From JAUILA01 sp050289805 (lineage in GTDB: Bacteria > Bacteroidota > Bacteroidia > Cytophagales > Cyclobacteriaceae): a DNA stretch of 64,000 nucleotides. Location: positions 88,991-152,990 of the forward strand of contig JBNKGL010000007.1 of the NCBI GenBank assembly GCA_050289805.1. Reading direction: 5' to 3'. This document shows, one piece after another, positions 17,001 through 26,757 of the stretch; positions within the stretch are counted from its first letter, which is position 1, and every line of letters starts with the position of its first letter. Below the pieces are notes generated by a model. That model saw only the letters and a list, made by a program, of their open reading frames with translations. It made no database searches and was not told the DNA's origin. A program made the position numbers and the translations under genes.

Positions 17001-19430
17001 TTAGGTCTTTTGGTCTTTATTTTGTGGAATTTCAATAGATCCGTTCCCATTCCGGGTATTCGGAGCATCTTCCTCAAGATCCTGGTAAAATCCGTCATCA
17101 TATTCATCAATCAACGGATGCTCCTGTGGATCACGTTTTCCATCATCAAATGTCAACAGTAATGATGGTAACAAAATTAAGTTTGTACACATTGCAATCA
17201 GCAGCGTAATGGAAGTTAAAATTCCCAGCGCGATTGTTCCTCCGAAATCCGACCATGCAAATATCACAAATCCTGCAAAAAGAATGACGGAGGTATAAAT
17301 CATACTTGCACCTGTTTCCCGAAGCGTCTTGCTCACCGTAATTGGTACCGAAAATCTGTTGAGGAATAATTCCTGCCTGTATTTAGCCAGAAAATGGATG
17401 GAATCATCCACGGAGATTCCAAAAACGATACTGAATATCAACGCCGTACTTGGTTTCAGCGGAATTCCAAAAAACCCCATGATACCTGCCGTAATAAGCA
17501 GGGGAATCAAATTCGGAAGCATTGAAATCAGGATCATCTTGAGGTTGCCAAAAAGAATCCCCATAATTACTGCAATCAGAACAAATGCCAGGATCAGGCT
17601 GAATCGTAAATTCTGAATCAAAAATTTATTTCCACGGATAAACAGCGGAGTAGTGCCCGTGATCGAAATTTTTAAATCTGTTCCTGCAACCAGGGAATCC
17701 ACTTCAGGGCGGATCACCTGCTCAATCAGGGAATCCATTTTTTCAGATCCAATATCAGCTACCTGCATGGATACCCGCATCACCTGCAGTGTGGAATCCA
17801 CAAATGAATTAAAAAGGCCGGTACTATCCGACTGATTACGCATGTATCGAAGAATAAATGCCCTTTCCCTGCTGGACGGCAGGTCGTACCTGTCAGGATT
17901 ATTATTATAAAAAGCCTGCTTGGATGCCTTGACGAAACTCACAAGCGACACGGGGAGGGAAATGTCGTTCTGGCTGTGTAAAAACCCTTCAAGTTCCTCA
18001 ATCTTTCTCAGATTTTTAAGTTCCAGAACTCCACGTCTTTCACCCGTATCAACCACCATTTCCAATGGCATAATTCCATTGAAATTATCTTCGAAAAATG
18101 CCAGGTCTGTTCTTATTTCACTTTTTTCCGGAATGTCATCTACCATAAAGGCGACTGCTTTTAAACGGGTCATGCCTATTGCTGCAAGGGCTACCAGCAA
18201 GCCGGTCATCAGGTATATGGTTTTACGGTGTGAATATATCCATTTATCGAGGGCCGTCAGTACGACATCGAGGGGTTTGAATTTCAGGTGTTTCAGCTGC
18301 TGTGTATTCGGGGCAGGCAACCATAGAAAAACCGCCGGGATCAAAATTATTGAAACGACGAATGTGGCCATGATATTCAATCCGGCCACAATCCCAAACT
18401 CCCGGAGTATGACAATTTCGGTGGTGGCAAGAACCAGGAAACCAATAGCTGTGGTAAAGTTTGTAATCAAAGTAACCACACCGATTTTGCGCACTACACG
18501 GCTTACCGCCATGACCTTGTTGCCATGGAGTTCGTATTCCTGATGATATTTGTTCAGAAGATAAACACTATTCGGAATCCCGATGACCACGATCACCGGA
18601 GGTATGAGCCCGGTGAGCATGGTTATTTTATACCCCATCAAAACCAGTGATCCCAACACCCAAATAACCACAACCCCGATAATCACCATGGGGAATACTA
18701 CCGCATCCCACGTTCTGAAGAACAGGAACAGAATGATCGCTGTTACCAGGACCGACAGTATCAGGAACATTTCCATCTCCCTTTTTACTTTGCTGGCAAT
18801 TACAGAACGCACAAACGGAAGCCCGGCATAATGCACCTTTATCCCACTTTGTTCTTCAAACGAATCGCCGGCATTCACGATTTTTTCCGTTAATCCGATC
18901 CGCCGTTCCGAATTCAGCACCTCACTGTTAATGGATATCAGCATGAGCGTGGCTCCGTTTGATTCATTCAGCAAACGGCCGCTGTAAAATTTCTGGTCGA
19001 AGGCAAGCTGAATCAGACTATCCATCTCAGCCTGATTTGTTATTTCGCTTCTGAAAATCGGGTTCAGATCAAATTTTCTTTCAGCGGTATCCTTTTCCAA
19101 CCGTTCAATCTGCGGAAGTGAATAAACCTCGTTAACACCTACAAAAGTTTTGATGCTATCGCTGAGTCGCCTGAATAATTCAAAATTTTGCACCTCATAC
19201 AGACTGCTATCCTTAACCCCGATGGCGATCAGGTTGCCGTCCTCACCAAAAAGTGATTTGAAGCCCATGAAAGTGATCATATCCGGATCATCCATAGGTA
19301 CCGTCTTCGCGAAATCATAGCTCATTTCAGCCTTTCTGGCATGGTAACCCATGAATAACGTTATAACGCCGATCAAAATGACCAGCGTCAATCGGTACTT
19401 CATGATGATATGGGAAAGTTTAGTCCACAT
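17001..19430 (-). CDS. RND-superfamily exporter (MMPL/patched-like)
   Basis: 809 residues from the ATG at 19430. A TTG at 19445 overlaps a TACCTTTG promoter box, so the ATG is preferred. The layout is the RND duplication: one helix near the N-terminus, a soluble loop (~35-220), five helices, then a repeat with a second loop and five helices. The conserved sequence GISVDDSIHFLAKYR in the second half is the sterol-sensing/MMPL signature. The C-terminal tail is acidic. Relatives move lipids or hydrophobic molecules, but the cargo cannot be inferred. No membrane-fusion or outer-membrane partner is adjacent. Confidence 0.85.
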   Translation of the reverse strand: MWTKLSHIIMKYRLTLVILIGVITLFMGYHARKAEMSYDFAKTVPMDDPDMITFMGFKSLFGEDGNLIAIGVKDSSLYEVQNFELFRRLSDSIKTFVGVNEVYSLPQIERLEKDTAERKFDLNPIFRSEITNQAEMDSLIQLAFDQKFYSGRLLNESNGATLMLISINSEVLNSERRIGLTEKIVNAGDSFEEQSGIKVHYAGLPFVRSVIASKVKREMEMFLILSVLVTAIILFLFFRTWDAVVFPMVIIGVVVIWVLGSLVLMGYKITMLTGLIPPVIVVIGIPNSVYLLNKYHQEYELHGNKVMAVSRVVRKIGVVTLITNFTTAIGFLVLATTEIVILREFGIVAGLNIMATFVVSIILIPAVFLWLPAPNTQQLKHLKFKPLDVVLTALDKWIYSHRKTIYLMTGLLVALAAIGMTRLKAVAFMVDDIPEKSEIRTDLAFFEDNFNGIMPLEMVVDTGERRGVLELKNLRKIEELEGFLHSQNDISLPVSLVSFVKASKQAFYNNNPDRYDLPSSRERAFILRYMRNQSDSTGLFNSFVDSTLQVMRVSMQVADIGSEKMDSLIEQVIRPEVDSLVAGTDLKISITGTTPLFIRGNKFLIQNLRFSLILAFVLIAVIMGILFGNLKMILISMLPNLIPLLITAGIMGFFGIPLKPSTALIFSIVFGISVDDSIHFLAKYRQELFLNRFSVPITVSKTLRETGASMIYTSVILFAGFVIFAWSDFGGTIALGILTSITLLIAMCTNLILLPSLLLTFDDGKRDPQEHPLIDEYDDGFYQDLEEDAPNTRNGNGSIEIPQNKDQKT

Positions 19431-19442
19431 TTCGGCAAGCCA

Positions 19443-19450
19443 CAAAGGTA
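19443..19450 (-). promoter_or_regulatory. -7 box upstream of the RND exporter gene
   Basis: Minus-strand TACCTTTG, a full match to TAnnTTTG, 13 bases before the preferred ATG at 19430. No TTTG is seen at -33. It lies in the short gap after dgt. Confidence 0.4.
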
Positions 19451-19486
19451 AGGATTTTCATGTTTTAACCTATCCTGGAGACGGTA

Positions 19487-20809
19487 TTAACCGGGGAGGG
19501 AAATACCCTTAATTCCCCGATACAGGTAAATGGCATGGGTATCCGTCAAACCTGATACGAAGTCATTGCAAAGCATCAGAAGTTCATACGCATTGGAGCA
19601 CTCCTTCATCTCACGCGTCAGGTCTTCCGGAAGAAGTCTCAGAAGCGTCTTTCTGCCACTCGAAGGTTCATCTTTTTGATACACGTTTAATGCGCTAAAC
19701 GTAATTTGCTCAAGCAGACCGGGCAACACTTCAAAACCCGCCACTTCCGTCTCCATTACCTGCCGCGAGCGATAAATATGAGCTATGGAAATCTTAATGA
19801 TCTCACTAAGAACCTGTGCCGAAGGAATATCATCCGTGAGCGAACGGTCTTCGTTACCTTCCCGCATCGCTGCTTCTCTTTCCAGGAATAGGTCTGTACA
19901 TTCGTCAATCAGCACCCCGATGGCCATCGCCCGGAGCGTACCGATTCGCTCTTCCCTCGATCTGATTTTTTCAAATTTTGCGGGATTAAAGCGATCTCCA
20001 AGAATTAGCCTGTAGAGGTCTACTGTCTCATTGTAGGAAACAAGACCCAGCCGACAACCATCTTCAAGATCTATGAGGTGATAACATATGTCATCAGCGG
20101 CCTCCACAAGAAACGCCAGCGGATGACGGCACCAGGTCTCATCTGTTAATGCCAGCAGACCTGTTGTTTCTGCCACCTGCCGAAATGCGTCCTTTTCGCT
20201 GCAGAAAAATCCGTATTTCTTCTGACTCCTTCGGGATTTGTCGGCCTGCTTAACCAGCGAAGGTCTTGGGTATTTTGTGAAGGATGCCAATGTTGCCGCG
20301 GTCAATTTAAGACCCTGATAGCGTGATTTATTCAACAGGCGAAAGCCCTGGGCATTTCCCTCGAAATTGATCAGATCTTCCCATTGCGCCTTATTTACCT
20401 CACTTTTTAATACCTGACCTGCACCATGCCGGTAAAATTCACTGATCGCTTCTTCCCCGGAGTGTCCGAAGGGCGGATTTCCAATATCGTGGCACAAAGA
20501 TGCTGCTGCGACAATCGAACCAATATCCTGAACGGAAAATTCATGGAGCGCATAACGCTCCTTCAAAACCTTTCCAACATTTTTACCCAGTGAACGCCCC
20601 ACACTGCTAACTTCGAGGCTATGGGTCAGGCGTGTATGGACAAAGTCATCTTTTGGCAAGGGGTGTACCTGGGTTTTGTCCTGAAGCCTGCGAAAGGGAT
20701 GTGAAAAAATGATCCGGTCAAAATCCTGTTCAAACGCACTCCTTGCAGCATCATGAGGCACTGATTTACCACCCGCCCGCTGGTTGGACAATAATTTTTT
20801 CCACTCCAT
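19487..20809 (-). CDS. dgt: Deoxyguanosinetriphosphate triphosphohydrolase (HD domain)
   Basis: 440 residues, standard for Dgt-type enzymes that cleave dGTP (or other dNTPs) to deoxynucleoside and triphosphate. The HD metal site is intact: the HTRLTHSLEV histidine and SLCHDIGNPPFGHSG with the His-Asp pair (~residue 115). EAADDICYHLIDLEDG is a further family motif. It shares one base with the end of glyS, so both are probably in one transcript. Substrate preference and allosteric control cannot be read from the sequence. Confidence 0.93.
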   Translation of the reverse strand: MEWKKLLSNQRAGGKSVPHDAARSAFEQDFDRIIFSHPFRRLQDKTQVHPLPKDDFVHTRLTHSLEVSSVGRSLGKNVGKVLKERYALHEFSVQDIGSIVAAASLCHDIGNPPFGHSGEEAISEFYRHGAGQVLKSEVNKAQWEDLINFEGNAQGFRLLNKSRYQGLKLTAATLASFTKYPRPSLVKQADKSRRSQKKYGFFCSEKDAFRQVAETTGLLALTDETWCRHPLAFLVEAADDICYHLIDLEDGCRLGLVSYNETVDLYRLILGDRFNPAKFEKIRSREERIGTLRAMAIGVLIDECTDLFLEREAAMREGNEDRSLTDDIPSAQVLSEIIKISIAHIYRSRQVMETEVAGFEVLPGLLEQITFSALNVYQKDEPSSGRKTLLRLLPEDLTREMKECSNAYELLMLCNDFVSGLTDTHAIYLYRGIKGISLPG

Positions 20810-22353
20810 CAGAGCTTTTTAAGTAGTGTGTTGACTGAAACAAGCTCATTTACGCGGGCCTGCAGTTCATCGATAGAGATTCGCTCCTGTGATGCAGTAT
20901 CCCGCTCACGTAATGTGACAGTATTGTCCTCCAGGGTTTGGTGATCAACCGTAACACAATACGGAGTTCCGATCGCATCCTGTCTCCTGTACCGGCGGCC
21001 TATCGCATCTTTTTCATCATACTGGCAATTCATATCAAACTTCAGCGCATTAAATATTTCCATTGCCTTTTCGGGAAGCCCGTCTTTCTTGATCAGGGGG
21101 AGGACGGCGACTTTCTGGGGCGCCAGCGCTGCAGGAATTTTCAAAACCACCCGCTCACTGCCATCATCGAGCGTTTCTTCCGTATATGCGGCCGTAAGTA
21201 CCGCCAGGAACATCCTGTCTAATCCGATTGATGTTTCGATTACATATGGTACGTAATTCCGATTCTCAACAGGATCGAAGAACTGCAGTTTTTTTCCAGA
21301 ATATTTTTCGTGTGCGGAAAGATCAAAATCCGTTCGGCTGTGAATACCTTCCAATTCTTTAAAACCCATGGGGAAATTGAATTCAACATCACATGCAGCA
21401 TTTGCATAATGTGCCAGGTTCAGGTGATCATGAAACCTGTAGTTCTCTTCCCCCAGACCGAGGGTCTTATGCCATTTCATACGTTTTTGCTTCCAATGCT
21501 CATACCATTCCAGCTCTTCCCCGGGCTTAACAAAATATTGCATCTCCATTTGTTCAAATTCGCGCATACGAAAGATGAACTGACGGGCAATAATTTCATT
21601 CCGGAACGCCTTACCGATTTGCGCTATGCCGAAAGGAATTTTCATCCTCCCGGTTTTCTGAACGTTTAAATAATTCACAAATATTCCCTGGGCAGTCTCG
21701 GGCCGAAGATAAATCTTACTGGCACCTTCCGCCAGGGACCCAAGTTCAGTAGAGAACATAAGGTTAAACTGCCGGACATCCGTCCAGTTTTTAGAGCCTG
21801 ATACCGGATCGGCGATCCCCAGCTCTTCAATGAGATCTTTAAGCCCTTCTAACCGGCCTTCATCCACCGCCGCTTTCATTCTTTTATTGATTGAGTCAAT
21901 CTCTTCGGCATACCCCATTACTCGCTGATTGGTAGTTACGAATTGCTCACGGTCAAATGATTCACCAAAACGTTTTTCAGCCTTCGTGACTTCCTTCTCA
22001 ATCTTTGCCTCCACTTTCGCAATGTAGTCTTCGATAAGTACATCAGCACGATAGCGCTTTTTGGAATCTTTATTATCGATCATGGGATCATTGAATGCGT
22101 CCACATGTCCTGAAGCCTTCCAGGTAGTGGGGTGCATAAAAATAGCAGCGTCGATCCCGACAATGTCCTCATGAAGCTGGACCATTGCCTTCCACCAGTA
22201 TGTCTTTATGTTGTTTTTGAGTTCAACGCCCTGCTGACCGTAATCATAGGTTGCGCCAAGGCCATCATAGATCTCACTAGATGGAAATATAAACCCGTAC
22301 TCCTTGGTATGGGAAACAATTTTCTTCAATAAGTTTTCGTCATTCACTGCCAT
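20809..22353 (-). CDS. glyS: Glycyl-tRNA synthetase (dimeric class II type)
   Basis: 514 residues, the single-chain alpha2 type rather than the two-subunit form. Class II motifs are visible: motif 2 around FRNEIIARQFIFRMREFEQME and motif 3 around ETSIGLDRMFLAVL. The N-terminus (ENLLKKIVSHTKEYGFIFPSSEIYDG) fits family starts well. A TATCTTTG box ends only five bases before the ATG, so the transcript may start at or very near the start codon. The next gene, dgt, overlaps its stop by one base. Confidence 0.96.
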   Translation of the reverse strand: MAVNDENLLKKIVSHTKEYGFIFPSSEIYDGLGATYDYGQQGVELKNNIKTYWWKAMVQLHEDIVGIDAAIFMHPTTWKASGHVDAFNDPMIDNKDSKKRYRADVLIEDYIAKVEAKIEKEVTKAEKRFGESFDREQFVTTNQRVMGYAEEIDSINKRMKAAVDEGRLEGLKDLIEELGIADPVSGSKNWTDVRQFNLMFSTELGSLAEGASKIYLRPETAQGIFVNYLNVQKTGRMKIPFGIAQIGKAFRNEIIARQFIFRMREFEQMEMQYFVKPGEELEWYEHWKQKRMKWHKTLGLGEENYRFHDHLNLAHYANAACDVEFNFPMGFKELEGIHSRTDFDLSAHEKYSGKKLQFFDPVENRNYVPYVIETSIGLDRMFLAVLTAAYTEETLDDGSERVVLKIPAALAPQKVAVLPLIKKDGLPEKAMEIFNALKFDMNCQYDEKDAIGRRYRRQDAIGTPYCVTVDHQTLEDNTVTLRERDTASQERISIDELQARVNELVSVNTLLKKL

Positions 22354-22358
22354 GGTTG

Positions 22359-22366
22359 CAAAGATA
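22359..22366 (-). promoter_or_regulatory. -7 box directly before glyS
   Basis: Minus-strand TATCTTTG, a full TAnnTTTG match, ending five bases before the glyS ATG. If used, the mRNA would be nearly leaderless. No -33 TTTG is visible. Confidence 0.35.
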
Positions 22367-22376
22367 GAAAAATGAT

Positions 22377-24128
22377 CTATTTGGCAGCAGATAAAGTCAA
22401 AGGTATCGTAATTGTGAATTTCGACCCCTTACCTTTCTCACTTTCAAGGGATAGTGTCCCCTTCAACGCCTCTGCCATCTCCCGTGCAATGTAAAGTCCG
22501 AGACCAGATCCATCCGAAGATTCCGAGGCCCGATAGAACATTTCAAATACGCGTTCCTGTAGTTCCTTGTCGATCCCTGTTCCGTTGTCCTCAACAATTA
22601 TCTCAATCGTGCCATTGCTCTTTTTCACAGAAGAAAGTTTTATATAGGGTTTCTCCTTACTGTAATCATGATACTTGATAGCATTCCCGATGAGATTATT
22701 AAGAATAATTTTCAATCTGCTTTCATCCGATGATACGCAATGTTCGGGATCTATGTCATTTTGGATTTCAATTTTATTGCGGTTATCAAGGTACTCCAGG
22801 TTTTCAAGAATTTCATTTACCTGGCTCCTGATAATAACCGTATCATTATGACGTATTTCCTTTCGTGTATTCCGCGAATACTCTATAATTTCTTCAATAA
22901 ATTTATTGAGTTGATTGATCCGGTTTCGCATCATACCAACACATTTCTTTGCTTCTTCCAGGTCATCCGACATCTCAGTGATCGTGATGAGACCCAGAAC
23001 AGAACTAAGGGGAGACTTCAGGTCATGGGAAACGCTGTACACGAAACGATCGAGTTCCTTATTGGCCTTCTCCAGTTCATCCTTCTGTTTAAGCACCATC
23101 GACTCGGCATTTTTTCGTTCTGAAATATCCACAATAGAGCCTACCATTCGAACAGGATCCCCATTTTCATTCCATTCAGCCTGCCCGGTATCAAGAACCC
23201 ACATGTACTCTCCATTCTTCTTCCTGATCCTTATTTCTACTTCAAATTTTACATTCTCTTTAAGGTGCTTCCTTAGCTTTTTACGAACAATATCGAGGTC
23301 ATCGGGGTGAAGCACTCCATAAAATGACTGTTGACTGACACCTTTTATGTCATCTTTCTCGTATCCCAGTATTTGTGTTAGGAGCGGGGATAAATAAAGG
23401 GAATCTGTAACCGGATCCCAATCCCAGATTCCTGCTGAGGACCCTTTTATCGCAAGCTCAAAGCGATTTCTGCTTTCCGAGAGTTCATTTGCCAATTTGG
23501 TGAGATCCTCTTCCTTCTTTCGAAGATCCGTGATAATCTGGTAATTGATCAATATCATATAGTAAATCATCATTACCGACAGGAGCACAGAGGTAACAAA
23601 GTTCAAACCGAAGGTTCTTCGGGCAAAAGCATCTGAAACCTCAGGTGCATTTGCTATCGAGTAGTCATTAAAAAATATGATCAGGAATGTAATGATCACA
23701 AAGGCGGAAAACATCACCCCCAGCGTAATCCGCTCATAACCAAATATGGTCATGGCACCAATGGTAATTACAAAATAAAAAAAGTAGACACTGGCATCGG
23801 TTCGATCCAGCATCACGAAGAGTGTAACGAGTAACAGTGTGGTAAGAATCAGTACTACCCTTCCCGTAACATAGGACCCGTGCCGTAAAATAAGGATACA
23901 GAGCATACAGGAAGCTGCAAGGGCGCTGTAATAGGGAATGAATTCATTAACCCCTTCCAGAAGTCCCAAAATAATGTTAAGGAGTGAGTAGAAAATCCCA
24001 AAAAGAGCAATCTGACCTGTAAGCAGGACTCTTTTATATAATGTCCAGGAGGGTATAAATGAATTTTTCCCTACTATCAGGTTACGGAATAAATTGAATT
24101 CGGTCAGATACGACAATTCTGCCTTCAT
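22377..24128 (-). CDS. PAS-domain membrane sensor histidine kinase
   Basis: 583 residues. Residues ~30-205 contain about six hydrophobic helices, then a short coiled coil, a PAS domain with PAC tail (~220-345), a HisKA dimerisation domain with SVSHDLKSP (the phospho-accepting histidine near residue 371) and a HATPase domain (NLIGNAIKYHDYS, EDNGTGID, GSGLGLYIAREM). It ends after the ATPase with no receiver domain, and no response regulator gene is adjacent, so it is an orphan kinase. It overlaps the mazG stop by four bases, and glyS follows 23 bases later. Confidence 0.9.
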   Translation of the reverse strand: MKAELSYLTEFNLFRNLIVGKNSFIPSWTLYKRVLLTGQIALFGIFYSLLNIILGLLEGVNEFIPYYSALAASCMLCILILRHGSYVTGRVVLILTTLLLVTLFVMLDRTDASVYFFYFVITIGAMTIFGYERITLGVMFSAFVIITFLIIFFNDYSIANAPEVSDAFARRTFGLNFVTSVLLSVMMIYYMILINYQIITDLRKKEEDLTKLANELSESRNRFELAIKGSSAGIWDWDPVTDSLYLSPLLTQILGYEKDDIKGVSQQSFYGVLHPDDLDIVRKKLRKHLKENVKFEVEIRIRKKNGEYMWVLDTGQAEWNENGDPVRMVGSIVDISERKNAESMVLKQKDELEKANKELDRFVYSVSHDLKSPLSSVLGLITITEMSDDLEEAKKCVGMMRNRINQLNKFIEEIIEYSRNTRKEIRHNDTVIIRSQVNEILENLEYLDNRNKIEIQNDIDPEHCVSSDESRLKIILNNLIGNAIKYHDYSKEKPYIKLSSVKKSNGTIEIIVEDNGTGIDKELQERVFEMFYRASESSDGSGLGLYIAREMAEALKGTLSLESEKGKGSKFTITIPLTLSAAK

Positions 24129-24943
24129 ATATTTTTAGCTTTCTGCCAATAGTATTCCATTTCATCAAGAGTCATCTCTGTTAAATCCTTACCATCTGCT
24201 CTTGATTGCTGCTCAAGATATTGAAATCGTTTCATGAATTTCTTATTGGTCCGCTCAAGTGCTTCCTCCGGATTAATATCAACGAATCGCGCAAAATTTA
24301 TCAACGAAAAAAGAAGATCACCAAATTCACCAGACGCCTTTTTGTGATCAATCGATCCTGGCTCACGGCTCAACTCATCGCCGAATTCTGCCAGTTCCTC
24401 CTGGACTTTTTCCCAAACCTGTTCACGGTTATCCCAGTCGAAACCTACACCACGGGCTTTTTCCTGCATCCTCATGGCCTTGATCAGTGCAGGAAGCGAA
24501 CGCGGGACCCCTTCCAATACAGACCTGGGTGTATCCCCGTTTTCCTTCAGTTTTATTTTTTCCCAATTTGCCTTTACAGTCTCTTCATCAGTGGCAACTA
24601 CGTCTCCATAGATGTGGGGATGCCGTTTCACAAGTTTGTCACAAACCGAATTAAGGACATCTGCCATGTCAAACGCATTTTTCTCACTGGCTATCCGGGC
24701 ATAAAATACGTTGTGAAGCATCAGGTCACCGAGCTCCTTTCTTATTTCATCCATATCGGCATCAAGAATTGAATCACTCAGCTCGAATGTTTCTTCGATC
24801 GTTAAATGCCGCAGGCTCTCCATGGTTTGTTGACGGTCCCACGGACATTGCTCCCGCAATTCATCCATGATAGTAAGAAGGCGGTCAAATGCCTTGAGTT
24901 TTGCTTCTCTGCGGGGATCTGCTGCTGAAGTACCTTCACTCAT
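24125..24943 (-). CDS. mazG: Nucleoside triphosphate pyrophosphohydrolase MazG
   Basis: 272 residues with two MazG repeats, the length of the E. coli-type protein. It hydrolyses (d)NTPs to monophosphates and pyrophosphate, cleaning the pool and influencing ppGpp. The metal-binding motifs are EETFEL with ELGDLMLHNVFYARI in the first repeat and EFGDLLFSLINFARF in the second; LREQCPWDRQQTMESLR near the start is diagnostic. It is the first gene of a run of eight minus-strand genes reaching down to the M16 peptidase. Confidence 0.94.
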   Translation of the reverse strand: MSEGTSAADPRREAKLKAFDRLLTIMDELREQCPWDRQQTMESLRHLTIEETFELSDSILDADMDEIRKELGDLMLHNVFYARIASEKNAFDMADVLNSVCDKLVKRHPHIYGDVVATDEETVKANWEKIKLKENGDTPRSVLEGVPRSLPALIKAMRMQEKARGVGFDWDNREQVWEKVQEELAEFGDELSREPGSIDHKKASGEFGDLLFSLINFARFVDINPEEALERTNKKFMKRFQYLEQQSRADGKDLTEMTLDEMEYYWQKAKNI

Positions 24944-25010
24944 ATTATTCTGAGGATAATGGATTTATGGAAACTTTAATTAAAGTTCTCTCGTTTCATT
25001 TTTGATTTAA

Positions 25011-25018
25011 TAAATTTG
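25011..25018 (+). promoter_or_regulatory. -7 box upstream of the NqrM-like gene
   Basis: TAAATTTG, a full match to TAnnTTTG, 16 bases before the ATG at 25035. The -33 region is AT-rich without a clear TTTG. Confidence 0.45.
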
Positions 25019-25034
25019 CGTAAAATTTTTCAGG

Positions 25035-25259
25035 ATGACGACTATATTATTAGGAATTGGTTTCGTAGCAGTATTCTTTGTTTTCATGTCTGTACGACTA
25101 CTCTTCATTAAGGATGGAGAATTCAAGGGAACCTGCGCCAGTCAGAACCCTTATCTGAACAAGGACGGAGAGGCCTGCGGCTTTTGCGGCAGGATGCCGG
25201 GCGAAGCATGTGGCAATGAGAATTCCGAAGTAAACAAAGTCATGTCTAAATTTGATTGA
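25035..25259 (+). CDS. Small membrane protein with four cysteines, NqrM-like
   Basis: 74 residues: one N-terminal helix (LLGIGFVAVFFVFMSVRLLF) followed by a cysteine-rich tail with Cys34, Cys48, Cys51 and Cys59 in GTCASQ, ACGFCG and EACGN. The single helix plus GxC and clustered cysteines resembles NqrM (DUF539), the maturation factor thought to deliver iron to the Na+-translocating NADH:quinone reductase. No nqr genes are in the window, so the role is inferred from layout only. It has its own -7 box and is separated from glmM by 94 bases. Confidence 0.5.
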   Translation: MTTILLGIGFVAVFFVFMSVRLLFIKDGEFKGTCASQNPYLNKDGEACGFCGRMPGEACGNENSEVNKVMSKFD

Positions 25260-25322
25260 TCCGCACTTAAGGAAATATCATTCATTTTTTTTCGATTGAG
25301 TCCGATCCTTATTCTAATTTTT

Positions 25323-25330
25323 TAAATTTG
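25323..25330 (+). promoter_or_regulatory. -7 box upstream of glmM
   Basis: TAAATTTG, a full TAnnTTTG match, 23 bases before the TTG start codon of glmM. A TTG at 25296-25298 is somewhat too far (24-base spacer) to be a good -33 element. Confidence 0.45.
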
Positions 25331-25353
25331 ACCTACACTAAAGTGTTAATAGC

Positions 25354-26757
25354 TTGACCTTAATCAAATCAATTTCAGGAATCCGGGGAACCATCGGCGG
25401 AGAACCAGGATCAGGACTAACGCCCCTGGATACAGTAAAATTTGCAGCAGCCTATGGGGCATGGACCATGCAAAACAGCGATGCAAATAAAGTTGTCATA
25501 GGGCGGGATGCCCGGATTTCCGGCGAGATGATATCCCATTTGGTTGCACAAACCCTCATCGGCATGGGAATCGATGTCGTTGACCTTGGCTTATCAACTA
25601 CCCCAACAGTGGAAATGGCTGTGACAATGGAAAAAGCCTCGGGCGGTATAATCATCACGGCAAGTCATAATCCGGGTCAATGGAATGCACTTAAATTATT
25701 AAATGATTCCGGTGAGTTTATTTCGGATGAAGAGGGCAAGACTGTTCTGAAAATTGCAGACGAAAATTCCTATGAGTTTGCGGATATACTTCACCTGGGC
25801 AAATACAAAAAAGATGATACTTACCTGGATAAACATATCAAAGCCATCCTCGACCTGCCGTTGGTAAATAAGAAGGCTATTGGCGATGCTAAATTCAGGA
25901 TTGCCGTTGATGCGGTGAACTCTACCGGTGGAATTGCCGTACCCAGGTTATTACGCGCACTTGGTGTTGAGCAGATTAAGGAAATTTATTGTGAACCAAC
26001 GGGTCACTTCCCCCACAACCCCGAGCCCCTGCCCGAAAACCTTACTCATATATCAAATGAAATGAATAAGGGCAATTACGATTTGGGAATCGTTGTGGAC
26101 CCCGATGTTGACCGGCTGGCCCTGTTACAGGAAGACGGCACTCCGTTTGGCGAAGAATATACGCTTGTGTCGGTAGCAGATTATGTACTGGGAATTACGA
26201 AAGGAAATACTGTCTCTAATTTATCTTCAACAATGGCATTGCGCATCGTTACCGAGCAAAAGGGCGGGCACTATTTTGCCTCGGCCGTTGGGGAAGTAAA
26301 CGTTGTTACGGAGATGAAAAAGCAAAATGCTGTGATAGGCGGAGAGGGAAATGGTGGAGTCATATACCCTGAACTGCATTATGGCCGGGATGCATTGGTG
26401 GGAATAGCACTATTTCTGTCACATCTGGCAACCAGTGGAATGAAAGCATCACGTTTGAGGGCATCCTATCCCAACCTTCATATTTCAAAAAATAAAATTG
26501 AATTAACCCCGGACATCGATGTTGACGGAATTCTCAGCAGCATTCAGAAAAAATATTCGAAACGACCTGTAAATGCGATAGATGGCGTGAGAATTGAATG
26601 GGATGAAGAATGGGTGCATCTGCGCAAATCAAACACAGAACCCATTATTCGTATTTATTCAGAATCGTCCTCGGAGTCGACAGCTGAACACCTCGCAAAC
26701 AAACTGATTGCAGACATCAAGGATATTATAGCAGAGACGAATTCAGTAAAGGAATGA
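25354..26757 (+). CDS. glmM: Phosphoglucosamine mutase
   Basis: 467 residues starting with TTG at 25354; the in-frame stop at 25339 leaves no ATG or GTG upstream, and the family begins exactly here (LIKSISGIRGTIGG). It converts glucosamine-6-phosphate to glucosamine-1-phosphate for peptidoglycan and lipid A precursors. Motifs: phosphoserine loop TASHNPGQWNALK, metal loop DPDVDRLALL, sugar-binding GGEGNGGVIYP and phosphate-binding SNTEPIIRIYSES. Phosphomannomutase activity cannot be excluded. The next gene starts within its stop codon (four-base overlap). Confidence 0.92.
   Translation: MTLIKSISGIRGTIGGEPGSGLTPLDTVKFAAAYGAWTMQNSDANKVVIGRDARISGEMISHLVAQTLIGMGIDVVDLGLSTTPTVEMAVTMEKASGGIIITASHNPGQWNALKLLNDSGEFISDEEGKTVLKIADENSYEFADILHLGKYKKDDTYLDKHIKAILDLPLVNKKAIGDAKFRIAVDAVNSTGGIAVPRLLRALGVEQIKEIYCEPTGHFPHNPEPLPENLTHISNEMNKGNYDLGIVVDPDVDRLALLQEDGTPFGEEYTLVSVADYVLGITKGNTVSNLSSTMALRIVTEQKGGHYFASAVGEVNVVTEMKKQNAVIGGEGNGGVIYPELHYGRDALVGIALFLSHLATSGMKASRLRASYPNLHISKNKIELTPDIDVDGILSSIQKKYSKRPVNAIDGVRIEWDEEWVHLRKSNTEPIIRIYSESSSESTAEHLANKLIADIKDIIAETNSVKE

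Noticed and set aside
25354..26757. Reading glmM as a phosphomannomutase or as starting at a later ATG
   Set aside because: The conserved N-terminus ISGIRGTIGG directly follows the TTG; internal ATG starts would remove it. The mutase family choice follows overall length and motifs.
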